DNA of 64,000 bases from JADCCX01 sp051649305 (GTDB lineage: Bacteria; Pseudomonadota; Alphaproteobacteria; Rhizobiales; Beijerinckiaceae). The position numbers and the translations under genes were made by a program. Shown here in pieces: positions 44,896 through 53,449 of the stretch. The stretch spans positions 1 to 64,000 of the forward strand of contig JBOFGV010000098.1 in assembly GCA_051649305.1 (NCBI GenBank), written 5' to 3'. A model generated the notes under the pieces. That model saw only the letters and a list, made by a program, of their open reading frames with translations, searched no databases and was not told the DNA's origin. Every line of letters starts with the position of its first letter. Within the stretch, counting starts at the first letter, position 1.

Positions 44896-46337
44896 TGTCA
44901 TCATCCAATCTCAAAACCGACGCAGGCCCTGCTGAAACAGGGCCGGTCAAAACAGCTGCAGCACGCCCCAAGGCTGTCTTCATCGAAGGCTCGACCATGG
45001 GCCATGTGGTGCGCATGACTGTGACGAGCTCTGTCGGCCTGATGGCCATTTTTCTCGTGGATTTTCTTAGCCTGCTCTATGTTTCGTGGTTGAAAAGCGA
45101 GGCGCTGACAGCTGCGGTTGGCTATGCCTCGGTGGTTCTCTTCTTCCTCACCTCCGCCAACATAGGTTTCATGATTGCGACCACCGCCCTTGCCGCCAAA
45201 CGGCTGGGCGCGGGAGACAGGGAGGGGGCAAAACGCATTGCCACCTCGTCGCTTGTCCTCATGGTGCTGGCCGCTGCTATTCTGTGGCTTGTGCTTTTGC
45301 CAGTGCTCAAGCCATTGCTGGCGCTTCTGGGCGCTGAAGGCGAGGTGCAGCAGGTGGCCTGGGAATATCTGCAGATCACACTGCCATCCAACATCCTCAT
45401 GGCGTTGGGTATGGGTTTTTCCGGCATGCTGCGGGCGGTGGGGGATGCCAACCGCGCGATGTATGTGACGCTTTCAGGCGGCATCGTCACGGCGGTCATT
45501 GACCCCATCCTGATCTTCACTCTGGGTCTGGGTGTTTATGGTGCGGCGCTCTGCGTCGTGCTGTCCCGCGCAGTCTTTGCCTTTGTCGGCTGGTATGGCG
45601 CGGTGAAGGTTCACAGGATGATGGCGCGTCCCACTGTGGAGACAGTGAGGGCGGATACAGAGGCAGTGTTCGCCATTGCCGGTCCTGCCATCCTCACCAA
45701 TGTGGCAACGCCGTTTTCGCTTGCGGTCGTTGCCCGTATTGTTTCGGTCTATGGCCCATGGGCGATTGCCGCCAATACGGTGATTGACCGGTTGACGCCG
45801 ATTGCCTTTGGCGCGCTGTTTGCGCTTTCGGGCGCAGTTGGCCCCATTCTGGCGCAGAACTGGGGTGCAGGTTATTTCCACCGGATGCGGGCTGTCATGC
45901 GAGACAGCTTCCTGTTCACCCTGGTCTATGTGAGTATCACATGGATCGTGCTGATCCTCTGCCGTTACTGGATAGTGGACCTGTTCGCGCTTACCGGTCC
46001 TGCTGCCGACGGTGTGATTTTCTTCTGCTGGATCAGTGGCATCATGTGGCTGTTCCTGGGCATGCTGTTCACGGCCAATGCTGCGTTTAATAACCTCGGT
46101 TTTCCGCTATATTCCACGGCTTTCAACTGGGGCAGGGCAACCCTCGGCACCATTCCTTTCGCCTGGCTGGGCGCGCAATACTATGGGTACAAGGGCGCGT
46201 TGGGAGGCATCACATTGGGCGCAGTGGTGTTCGGCATTGCGTCTGCCATTATGGCGATGCGTGCGATCAAGGCATTGGAATTGAAGGCGCGTGAGGCCTC
46301 AAAAGCAGCTGTTGCCGAAAGCCCTGCCAATGCCTAA
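44895..46337 (+). CDS. MATE-family efflux transporter
   Basis: A 480-residue inner-membrane drug/cation antiporter with about 12 helices in two MatE repeats. EGSTMGHVVRMTVTSSVGLMAIFLVDFLSLLYVSWL begins repeat one (shown in part). GFSGMLRAVGDANRAMYVTLSGGIVTAVIDPILIF marks its end, and ALSGAVGPILAQNWGAGYF opens the second. It is translationally coupled to the Kef antiporter, so the two probably answer the same stress. Confidence 0.93.
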   Translation: MSSSNLKTDAGPAETGPVKTAAARPKAVFIEGSTMGHVVRMTVTSSVGLMAIFLVDFLSLLYVSWLKSEALTAAVGYASVVLFFLTSANIGFMIATTALAAKRLGAGDREGAKRIATSSLVLMVLAAAILWLVLLPVLKPLLALLGAEGEVQQVAWEYLQITLPSNILMALGMGFSGMLRAVGDANRAMYVTLSGGIVTAVIDPILIFTLGLGVYGAALCVVLSRAVFAFVGWYGAVKVHRMMARPTVETVRADTEAVFAIAGPAILTNVATPFSLAVVARIVSVYGPWAIAANTVIDRLTPIAFGALFALSGAVGPILAQNWGAGYFHRMRAVMRDSFLFTLVYVSITWIVLILCRYWIVDLFALTGPAADGVIFFCWISGIMWLFLGMLFTANAAFNNLGFPLYSTAFNWGRATLGTIPFAWLGAQYYGYKGALGGITLGAVVFGIASAIMAMRAIKALELKAREASKAAVAESPANA

Positions 46338-46379
46338 ATTGGCGGTCTGGCAGTTTGGCCAGCACAGGATTGCTCTGCC

Positions 46380-47129
46380 ATGATGAACCTCTTTGAAATG
46401 ATGACACAGGCGCAGGGCGGTAACGCCATGCAGAACATGGCGCAGCAGTTCGGCCTTGGTCAGGAACAGACGCAGAGCGCCATAGAGGCGCTGTTGCCCG
46501 CTCTTTCCATGGGCTTGCAGAAGCAGACAGAAAGCGTCGATGGCTTCCAGAACCTGCTGCAGATGTTCGGCGGAGGCCAATACTCCGGTTTTCACGATGC
46601 GGATGGCGATGGCATTCCAGACAACGCAGCGACACAGGGCAACGATGTGCTTGGCCAGCTGTTTGGCAGCAAGGAAGTCTCCCGTGCGGTTGCCGATCAG
46701 GCCTCTCTCATGAGCGGTGTTAGTTCCACCATCCTGAAGCAGATGCTGCCGGTTGTCGCCAGCATGGTCATGGGCGGCATGTTCAAGGGTGCCATGAACA
46801 ACGGCCTTGGGGGCATTCTGGGTCAGGCCATGCAGGGTGGTCTTGGCAGCATTCTGGGCCAGGCCATGGGTGGGCAGCAACAGCCTCAGAATCCCATGGG
46901 CAACATGATGGCGAATAGCCCTATGGGTGGCATGATGGGCGGTCTTCTGGGCAATCTCTTTGGTGGTTTGCTGGGCGGCAAGCCAGCGCCGCAACCAGCG
47001 CCTGCGCCTGATCCTATGATGGCGGGCCTTGATATGCTCAAGGGCATGTTCCAGTCCGGCCAGCAGGTCAGCCAGAGCTATCAGAACAACCTGCAATCGA
47101 TCTTCGAGCAATTCGCGCAGCGGCGGTGA
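46380..47129 (+). CDS. DUF937 family protein
   Basis: A 249-residue protein rich in Met, Gly and Gln. The N-terminal half (NLFEMMTQAQGGNAMQNMAQQF, GLGQEQTQSAIEALLPALSMGLQ) is the DUF937 helical repeat, related to YidB. The segment DADGDGIPDNAATQG resembles a calcium-binding DxDxDG loop. The second half is low-complexity, with GGMMGGLLGNLFGGLLGG and PAPQPAPAPDP. Function is unknown. It follows the MATE gene by 42 bp and is followed by a repeat. Confidence 0.85.
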   Translation: MMNLFEMMTQAQGGNAMQNMAQQFGLGQEQTQSAIEALLPALSMGLQKQTESVDGFQNLLQMFGGGQYSGFHDADGDGIPDNAATQGNDVLGQLFGSKEVSRAVADQASLMSGVSSTILKQMLPVVASMVMGGMFKGAMNNGLGGILGQAMQGGLGSILGQAMGGQQQPQNPMGNMMANSPMGGMMGGLLGNLFGGLLGGKPAPQPAPAPDPMMAGLDMLKGMFQSGQQVSQSYQNNLQSIFEQFAQRR

Positions 47130-47137
47130 GATTTGGT

Positions 47138-47243
47138 GTCATTCCCGGCCGGAGCGAAGCGGAGGGGAAGGGAATCCATCTTTCGATTGTTGGCAAGCAA
47201 AGAATGGTTTCCCTTCCCTCGCCTTCGGCTCGCCGGGAATGAC
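47138..47243. repeat. Palindromic repeat, GTCATTCCC family (long copy)
   Basis: A 106-bp element with ends GTCATTCCCGGCCGGAGCGA and GGCTCGCCGGGAATGAC. Inner arms GGGAAGGGAATCCATC and GGTTTCCCTTCCCTCG also pair. It separates the convergent DUF937 and aminopeptidase genes. Its outer and inner arms match the element at 60271-60390 closely. Confidence 0.85.
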
Positions 47244-47251
47244 ATCAATAA

Positions 47252-48640
47252 TCAGCCCCAGAGCTTCTCCGCCAGCGCAAACGTCAACCGCGCAGCCTGC
47301 GGCTCACCCCCTTCAGGGCGGCCCGGTTTGGCAGCCGGCACCCAGCCATAGATATCAAAATGCGCATGCCGGATGCCGGGTTCGACAAAGCGCTTCAGGA
47401 ACAGCGCGGCGGTGACAGAGCCCGCCATGCCGCCTGATCCCGTGCTGCTGAGATCAGCAATTTTTGAATCGAGATAGCGGTCATAGGCGGGCCAAAGTGG
47501 CAGTTGCCATACGGGGTCATTCACCACACCGCCTACTGCACTGATGTCTGCGGCCAGCGCCTCATCCGTGGTGTAGAAGGGCGGCAGATCAGGGCCGAGC
47601 GCCACGCGTGCGGCGCCCGTCAGGGTGGCGTAGTCGATCAGCAGATCAGGCTTCTCTTCGCAGGCCAGCGCCAGTGCATCAGCCAGAATCAGACGTCCTT
47701 CGGCATCTGTGTTGCCGATCTCGACGGTCAAACCCTTGCGGCTCTTGATGATATCGCTGGCGCGAAAGGCGCTGCCTGATATCGCATTCTCGACGATGGG
47801 CAGGAGCAGGCGCAACCGCACTTTCAGCTTGGCCGCCATGATCATCTGTGCGGCTGTAATGGCAGCCGCCGCGCCACCCATGTCCTTCTTCATCAGGAAC
47901 ATGCCAGCACTGGGCTTGATATCGAGACCACCGGTATCAAAACAGACGCCCTTGCCCACAAGTGTCAACTTGGGGTGTTTCGGGTTGCCCCATACGATGT
48001 CAACCAGCCGCGGTGCTTCAATGGAAGCCCGCCCTACTGTATGGATCAGCGGGAAGTTCTTTTTCAGCAGCGCATCACCAACGGTCACAGTGGCCTTGGC
48101 ATCAAACGTCTTGGCCATATCAAGCGCAGCATTTGCCAGCGCCGATGGCGTCATGTCATTGGCAGGCGTGTTGATGAGATCGCGCCCCAGCGTTACGGCG
48201 GATGCAATCAGGCTGGCGCGCTCGCGGGTGGCCTTGTCCGCCACAACGAGTTCCGCAGGCTTGCGTGTCGCTGCTTTGTAGCGATTGAACTGATAGCTCC
48301 CCAAGGCCCATGCAAGGGCGAGGGTAGGCAAGTCCGCAGCCGAAGCATCAGGCGCATTGGCGATATGGTATTTGCCCTCCGGCAATTCCTTCGGCAGGCG
48401 ACCAATCAGGAAGGGATCAGGCGCCGCTGATGCTTCACCCATGCCAAAAACCACGCCGCCAATCTGCGTGCCCTTTTCAGGCGGCAGAAGCGCCAGATTT
48501 CCCGCTTTTGGCTTGAACCGGGTGGCCGCAACATAGGCTTGTGCATTGGCTGGCAGGCCTGCTTTGACAGCCTCCCAGTTTGTTTCCGTAACAAGCCAGA
48601 GGGGAGTGGTGGATGCAGCGCGGGGCAGGAGAGTGGGCAT
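47252..48640 (-). CDS. Leucyl aminopeptidase family protein (M17)
   Basis: A cytosolic two-metal aminopeptidase of about 462 residues. The metal/catalytic set is visible: LVGKGVCFDTGGLDIKPS, KKDMGGAAAAITAA, and NTDAEGRLILADALALA. The last is the M17 signature. The N-terminal domain is divergent, as in the PepA-like proteins of Rhizobiales. I prefer the ATG at 48640, preceded by AGGTGA, to the in-frame GTG at 48652 next to the Mrp stop. It follows the Mrp gene and may be co-transcribed with it. Confidence 0.92.
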   Translation of the reverse strand: MPTLLPRAASTTPLWLVTETNWEAVKAGLPANAQAYVAATRFKPKAGNLALLPPEKGTQIGGVVFGMGEASAAPDPFLIGRLPKELPEGKYHIANAPDASAADLPTLALAWALGSYQFNRYKAATRKPAELVVADKATRERASLIASAVTLGRDLINTPANDMTPSALANAALDMAKTFDAKATVTVGDALLKKNFPLIHTVGRASIEAPRLVDIVWGNPKHPKLTLVGKGVCFDTGGLDIKPSAGMFLMKKDMGGAAAAITAAQMIMAAKLKVRLRLLLPIVENAISGSAFRASDIIKSRKGLTVEIGNTDAEGRLILADALALACEEKPDLLIDYATLTGAARVALGPDLPPFYTTDEALAADISAVGGVVNDPVWQLPLWPAYDRYLDSKIADLSSTGSGGMAGSVTAALFLKRFVEPGIRHAHFDIYGWVPAAKPGRPEGGEPQAARLTFALAEKLWG

Positions 48641-48652
48641 GGTCTGTTTCAC

Positions 48653-49774
48653 CTATTCGATGACAATCTGTGGGGCGGTCCGTTTGGCGGTACCCGCCTC
48701 AAGGCCCTGCCAGATGGAGCGGGCAATGGCCCTGTAGGCCTTGGAGTGACCGCTGTCGGGTGCGGTGACCACAACCGGCATGCCGCTGTCAGCCCGCTCG
48801 CGGATTTCCATATGCAGTGGAATTTCACCCAGAAACGGCACGCCAATGCGGGTGGCTTCCTCGCGTGCGCCTCCATGGCCAAAGATATTGGAGCGCGTGC
48901 CGCAGGAAGGGCAGAGGAAATAGCTCATGTTCTCGATCACGCCGAGGATAGGCACATTCACCTTCTGGAACATGGCCACGCCGCGCCGTGCATCAATCAG
49001 TGCAAGATCCTGCGGTGTTGAGACGATCACGGCCCCTGCCAGCGGGACAGACTGGCTCATGGTGAGCTGGGCGTCTCCCGTACCGGGCGGCATATCCACC
49101 ACCAGCACATCAAGGTCACCCCAATCCACCTCGCGCAGCATCTGGTTCAATGCCGAAATCACCATCGGCCCGCGCCAGATCATGGCGGTGTCTTCCTCGA
49201 CCAGAAAACCAATGGACATGACCTTGCAACCATGGCCTTCCATGGGGATCAATGTGCGGCCTGTCTTGATCTTGGGGCGGCCCCGGATACCGAAGAGCTT
49301 GGGCATGGATGGGCCATAGATATCCGCATCAAGCACACCGACGCGCAAGCCTTCCGCAGCAAAGCCGAGTGCAAGATTGCAGGCTGTTGTTGACTTGCCT
49401 ACACCACCCTTGCCGGAGGCGACTGCAATAATGTGCTTGACGCCGGGCGGGCCGGATTGCGCTGTCGCCGCCTGTGCACGTGGGCCGGGGGTTGGTGCTG
49501 CAGGAGCCGCCGCTGCGCTGCCCTTGGGGCGTTCTGCTGTCAACGTCACAAGTGCACCGGCCACACCGGGCATGGCTTTGACGGCGTCTTCCGCTGCCTT
49601 GCGCAGGGTTTCAAAAGCAGCAGCGCGCGCAGGATCAACCGCAACTGAGAAATACACCTTGCCCTGATGCACGACGATATCGGACAGCGCGCCTGAAGCG
49701 GTCAGCGATTGCTGACCATTAGGCCCTTTGATTGTCTCGAGTGTCTTGAGAACATCGTCACGGCTGACCATCAT
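48653..49774 (-). CDS. Mrp/NBP35 (ApbC) iron-sulfur carrier P-loop ATPase
   Basis: Carries [4Fe-4S] clusters to apo-proteins. The N-terminal MIP18-like (DUF59) domain runs about 1-85 (SRDDVLKTLETIKGPNG). A Pro/Ala-rich linker follows, then the deviant Walker A VASGKGGVGKSTT. VLVVDMPPGTGDAQL and the cluster-binding CPSC in MSYFLCPSCGTRSNIFG are both present. The last residues (GTAKRTAPQIVIE) end directly before the aminopeptidase gene. Length is normal for the family. Confidence 0.95.
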   Translation of the reverse strand: MMVSRDDVLKTLETIKGPNGQQSLTASGALSDIVVHQGKVYFSVAVDPARAAAFETLRKAAEDAVKAMPGVAGALVTLTAERPKGSAAAAPAAPTPGPRAQAATAQSGPPGVKHIIAVASGKGGVGKSTTACNLALGFAAEGLRVGVLDADIYGPSMPKLFGIRGRPKIKTGRTLIPMEGHGCKVMSIGFLVEEDTAMIWRGPMVISALNQMLREVDWGDLDVLVVDMPPGTGDAQLTMSQSVPLAGAVIVSTPQDLALIDARRGVAMFQKVNVPILGVIENMSYFLCPSCGTRSNIFGHGGAREEATRIGVPFLGEIPLHMEIRERADSGMPVVVTAPDSGHSKAYRAIARSIWQGLEAGTAKRTAPQIVIE

Positions 49775-49856
49775 CGTCTCTTCTGTCTGTCTGCGCAGTC
49801 ACAGCGCAGTAATGAGACATAGAGATTGATGCTGGTTGGTCAATCGTTCCGTGCAA

Positions 49857-50984
49857 TCACATCACAGATCCGAGCCTGAGATAGGGCACAAACTCACCCA
49901 CCCGTTTGTGGCGTGCGCCCTCTGGCATGATGATAACGGCATTGGCGCGTGCAATATCCATCATGCTGATGGCATCGCTGCCAAGAGGCATGATTTCTTC
50001 GCCATTCAGGTTTGCGAAGAAAACCTGCGTTGCCCCCTTGCTGGCAGGGATTGCCTGCAACAACCGGGACTGTGAAAAAGGCATTGGCCTTTGTGGACGT
50101 CCAAACAGCCTTCGGGAAAAGGCAGGTGTCATCACAATGTTGACCGCTGCGATATCGGGCAGGCTGGCAGGTGAGGCAAAAACAGGTTTGCCGCCCACCA
50201 TTCCAAGGGCCATCGAGCTGCCGGGGCTCAGGCGAATGCCGTGGAACAACACTTCGCCAACTGACGCAATGGCTTCCACAGTTGTATCGCTGGGGCCATT
50301 TCCGGTGCCGCCAACGACTGTGATGATATCTGCAGCACTGGAAACAAGCAGATCCGCCAGTTCAAGGGGATCACCAGCTGTGAAGCTGATAGCGCCTATT
50401 TTACTGCCCGAACCGCGAATGGAGCTTGAGACAACATCAATCATGCGGTCATTGTTGCGTGTAATGCTGCGCGCGTTGAAGATGATGTCTACCACAGGCT
50501 GGCGCACGGTCACTTCATTGATGCCGCATGATGCCCCTGCCATGGCGGAGGCCATAGTGATGATCTGTCCTGCACGGAACAGGATCTCGCCTTCCTTTAT
50601 CAAGCCGCCGGGCTGATGAATGCCGAAACCTTCAACAACACTGCCGAGTGCCCTGGCTATATCGCCGGCTTGCTGGCACAGCTCAAACGGCAGGACAGCA
50701 TCACAGCCGGGAGGCAGTGGACTGCCACGATCAACCGGCGATGCGGGAAATTTGAGCAGCACCGGCTTTCGCCGTGTTGCCAGCGCTACATCGGCGGCCT
50801 TCAGGGCAAAACCGTTGATGGCGGCCTGAGCAGACATCGGCACGTCTCTGCGCACCGGAATGTCACTGACAACCCTCAGACCTATGGCCATGGCCAGCGG
50901 AATGACCTTGGGTTCAACCGGATTGAACCGGCCATATAAAGCAATGGCATCATCGACAGATATGCATGATTCAAGATATCGCAT
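49857..50984 (-). CDS. MoeA-like molybdopterin-binding protein, divergent
   Basis: A protein of about 375 residues with the general plan of MoeA: SVDDAIALYGRFNPVEP, AMAIGLRVVSDIPVRRDVP, GSPLPPGCDAVLPFE, GTGNGPSDTT and LSPGSSMALGMVGGKPVFASP. The usual S-x-M-D-G-(Y/F)-A of MoeA is AAINGFALKA here, so the active-site Asp is replaced by Asn. ATG 50984 has GGAGGGG close upstream; the frame is open to GTG 51032. With CoxG next door it may insert or insert-modify cofactor for a particular molybdenum hydroxylase. General MoeA activity is doubtful. Confidence 0.8.
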   Translation of the reverse strand: MRYLESCISVDDAIALYGRFNPVEPKVIPLAMAIGLRVVSDIPVRRDVPMSAQAAINGFALKAADVALATRRKPVLLKFPASPVDRGSPLPPGCDAVLPFELCQQAGDIARALGSVVEGFGIHQPGGLIKEGEILFRAGQIITMASAMAGASCGINEVTVRQPVVDIIFNARSITRNNDRMIDVVSSSIRGSGSKIGAISFTAGDPLELADLLVSSAADIITVVGGTGNGPSDTTVEAIASVGEVLFHGIRLSPGSSMALGMVGGKPVFASPASLPDIAAVNIVMTPAFSRRLFGRPQRPMPFSQSRLLQAIPASKGATQVFFANLNGEEIMPLGSDAISMMDIARANAVIIMPEGARHKRVGEFVPYLRLGSVM

Positions 50985-51118
50985 GGCACCCCTCCAGCGA
51001 GTGGGGCTAAAACCATTTTCAAGATGTATCACATATGAACGATTTTTACAGGAAATCGTAATTTTCTGTTATTTTTCATTCATTTATCTGTTGTTCATCT
51101 CGGCAGAAATGGGAATTC

Positions 51119-51571
51119 TCAGGCAGATCGCTGCGCTTCCTCGACAAATTTCTCGAAGAACTGGTCTGCCATGCGCTTGGCAACACCATCAATGAGGCGG
51201 GCCCCGAGCTGTGCTATTTTTCCACCCACCTGTGCATCCACATCATAGCTCATGATTGTGCCTGTACCATTGGGGCGAAGCGTGACTTTTGCACCGCCCT
51301 TGGCGAAGCCCGCGATGCCGCCCTGTCCCTCGCCGGAGATGGTGTAACCGTTGGGCGCATCGATGTTCGAGAGTTCCACGCGGCCTTTGAAGGTGGCGGA
51401 AACCGGCCCGATTTTCATCTTCGCTGTCGCCTGAAACTCCGTCTCCGAGAGCTTCTCAAGGCTTTCGCAGCCAGGGATACAAAGCTTGAGAATCTCAGGA
51501 TCATTGAGCTTGCGCCATACTGTTTCCTGCGGTGCAGCAATCTCAACCTCGCCTGTCATCGTCAATGCCAT
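51119..51571 (-). CDS. CoxG-like carbon monoxide dehydrogenase subunit G
   Basis: A 150-residue SRPBCC/START-fold protein. MTGEVEIAAPQETVWRKLNDPEILKLCIPGCESLEKL (in parts) is the CoxG signature, and VGGKIAQLGARLIDGVAKRMADQFFEKF closes the domain. In Oligotropha CoxG binds ubiquinone and anchors CO dehydrogenase to the membrane; many CoxG proteins serve other molybdenum hydroxylases. No CoxL/M/S-type genes are in the window. It is between the MoeA-like gene and an SDR gene, all on the minus strand. Confidence 0.9.
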   Translation of the reverse strand: MALTMTGEVEIAAPQETVWRKLNDPEILKLCIPGCESLEKLSETEFQATAKMKIGPVSATFKGRVELSNIDAPNGYTISGEGQGGIAGFAKGGAKVTLRPNGTGTIMSYDVDAQVGGKIAQLGARLIDGVAKRMADQFFEKFVEEAQRSA

Positions 51572-51597
51572 GGCCGCTCTCCCGCTACTGTGTCAGT

Positions 51598-52377
51598 TCA
51601 AACGCTGGAAATCTGACCGCCATCAACGCGCATCACAGATCCTGTCACGAAAGATGCTTCGTTGCTGGCCAGAAACAAGGCCGCTGCAGCAAATTCATCT
51701 GTCGTGCCGTAGCGTCCGGCGGGAATGCGGCTCATGGCGTCAGCGCGCACCTGATCCTGCGATTTGCCGGTGCGGCCAGCAGCACCCTTGTCGATCTGGT
51801 CGACACGGTCTGTCTGGATACGGCCCGGCGCAATCGCGTTGACGGTGATGCCGTGCTTCGCCACCTCGTTGGAGACGCTCTTGCCCCAGCCGATGATCGC
51901 TGGGCGGATGGCATTCGACATGCCCAGATTGGGAATGGGCTGGATGACGCCGGATGACACAACAGACATGATGCGTCCGTGCTTGCGGGCAATCATGCCG
52001 GGCAAGGCAAGGTCTGCCATGCGCACAAGGCCAACAAACATCATGTTCCAGTAGGTCTGCCAGTTCTCGGATGAAACACCCATGGCTGATCCGGGAGGCG
52101 GTCCACCGCTGTTCAGCACCAGAATATCAAGGCCACCGCCCAGCGCGATCTCTGCTCCGGCGTGCACGCTGTCGATGGCTTGCAGGTCACCAGTATCAAG
52201 CGCAAAGCCGATGGTCCCTTTGCCAATCGCCTGTGCCGCATCCGCAGCATCGGCTCCCTGACGTCCTGTAATGGTGACCTGCGCTCCCGCTGCAGCAAAG
52301 GCAGAGGCAATGCCAAAGCCGATGCCACGCGTTGCGCCCATCACGAGGGCCCGCTTGCCTTGAAGAGAAAATGTCAT
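51598..52377 (-). CDS. SDR-family protein lacking the Tyr-x3-Lys pair
   Basis: A 259-residue Rossmann protein from the ATG at 52377 (MTFSLQGKRALVMGATRGIG). Cofactor binding is shown by GATRGIGFGIA. The NAG motif is replaced by LNSGGPPPG. At the catalytic position the sequence reads GMSNAIRPAIIGWGKS, so neither the Tyr nor the Lys is in place. NAIAPGRIQTDRVDQ and VTGSVMRVDGGQ are otherwise standard. This sequence type is known as an SDR subgroup, so the change is not a lone mutation. The frame extends 25 codons upstream without support. Confidence 0.85.
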   Translation of the reverse strand: MTFSLQGKRALVMGATRGIGFGIASAFAAAGAQVTITGRQGADAADAAQAIGKGTIGFALDTGDLQAIDSVHAGAEIALGGGLDILVLNSGGPPPGSAMGVSSENWQTYWNMMFVGLVRMADLALPGMIARKHGRIMSVVSSGVIQPIPNLGMSNAIRPAIIGWGKSVSNEVAKHGITVNAIAPGRIQTDRVDQIDKGAAGRTGKSQDQVRADAMSRIPAGRYGTTDEFAAAALFLASNEASFVTGSVMRVDGGQISSV

Positions 52378-52536
52378 GGATGCACCGCTTGCTTTCAGAA
52401 AATTCTGGTCTGCCGGTTTCATGCGGGAGAAAAAGCATGGTTTCAAGCCCAAAGGGCAGGCAGGCGTGATTTAGGAACGGTAGCGCGCAAGTCTTGATCA
52501 GGGGCTTGGCAAGCCAAAAGTTTGTGCTACAAACTA

Positions 52537-52550
52537 CCAAAACGTTTTGG
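52537..52550. promoter_or_regulatory. LacI-type operator palindrome
   Basis: CCAAAACGTTTTGG is a perfect 14-bp dyad with the central CG typical of LacI/GalR operators. It lies 42 bp upstream of the first permease ATG of the sugar importer operon. A second short dyad, TTGGC-AA-GCCAA, lies about 30 bp to its left. The cognate repressor gene is not in the window. Confidence 0.7.
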
Positions 52551-52591
52551 ATTTCTATCTGCATCATCCGTTTCCGGAGCCTGAAGACACC

Positions 52592-53449
52592 ATGCCCCGT
52601 CATCTGGAAAGATTGACACCTTATCTGCTGATCGCGCCGTCGCTGATCTTTCTGGGCGTGTTTTTCATCGTCCCGCTGATTGAGGCGCTGATTGTTTCTT
52701 TCACGGGCCCAGGTGGTTCATTAGGTCTCCAGAACTACACCAAGGCCGCAGCTGACCTCAATTTCACACCCGCACTGAAGAACACACTCATTCTCGTGGC
52801 CGTGGTGGTGCCGCTGCAGGTGATCTTTGCGCTGGGCATGGCCATGATGCTGCAGAAGGTGAACAAGGGGCGTGATCTTGTCCTGTGGATCTGGACAATC
52901 CCGCTGGGCATCTCCGATCTCGCGGCAGGCATTGTCTGGCTGGCGATTTTCACAGACCGGGGCTATCTCAACTCCATGCTGATGTGGATGGGTTTCATTT
53001 CCGGCCCCGGCAGCTATCTCACCTATGAAACACCCCTGATGCTGTTTGCAGCCGTCATTCTGGCTGAAATCTGGCGGGCCACCGCCATCGTCTTCATCAT
53101 TCTGGTTTCGGGCATTCAGCTCGTGCCCAAGGAGTACGGCGAGGCGGCGGAAGTGTTTGGCGCCAGCGCCTGGACGCGCTTTGTCAAGATCACGTTGCCG
53201 CTGCTCAAGCCATCGCTGCAAACCGCGCTCATCCTGCGCACGATCCTCGCCTTTGAAGTTTTTGCCGTTGTGGTTGCGCTGGGCGGCACCAACATCCGCG
53301 TGCTCGCAGGCGAGGCCTACAGCTGGCAAAACGACAACCAGAACTACGGTGTCGCCTCCGCCTATGCCGTGGTCATTCTGGTGTTGTCGCTGGCCTCCAC
53401 CATTGTGTTCCTGAAGCTGATGGGCGAGCGCAAGGAGACGCAGACATGA
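52592..53449 (+). CDS. Carbohydrate ABC transporter permease, MalF/UgpA type
   Basis: First permease of a CUT1 sugar importer, 285 residues from the ATG at 52592. It starts MPRHLERLTPYLLIAPSLIFLG, and about six membrane helices follow. The EAA coupling loop is YGEAAEVFGASAWTRFVKITLPLL. The frame is open 15 codons upstream, through the operator, but the shorter start fits the family. It overlaps the second permease by 4 bp. No binding-protein gene precedes it, which is unusual for this class. Confidence 0.93.
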   Translation: MPRHLERLTPYLLIAPSLIFLGVFFIVPLIEALIVSFTGPGGSLGLQNYTKAAADLNFTPALKNTLILVAVVVPLQVIFALGMAMMLQKVNKGRDLVLWIWTIPLGISDLAAGIVWLAIFTDRGYLNSMLMWMGFISGPGSYLTYETPLMLFAAVILAEIWRATAIVFIILVSGIQLVPKEYGEAAEVFGASAWTRFVKITLPLLKPSLQTALILRTILAFEVFAVVVALGGTNIRVLAGEAYSWQNDNQNYGVASAYAVVILVLSLASTIVFLKLMGERKETQT

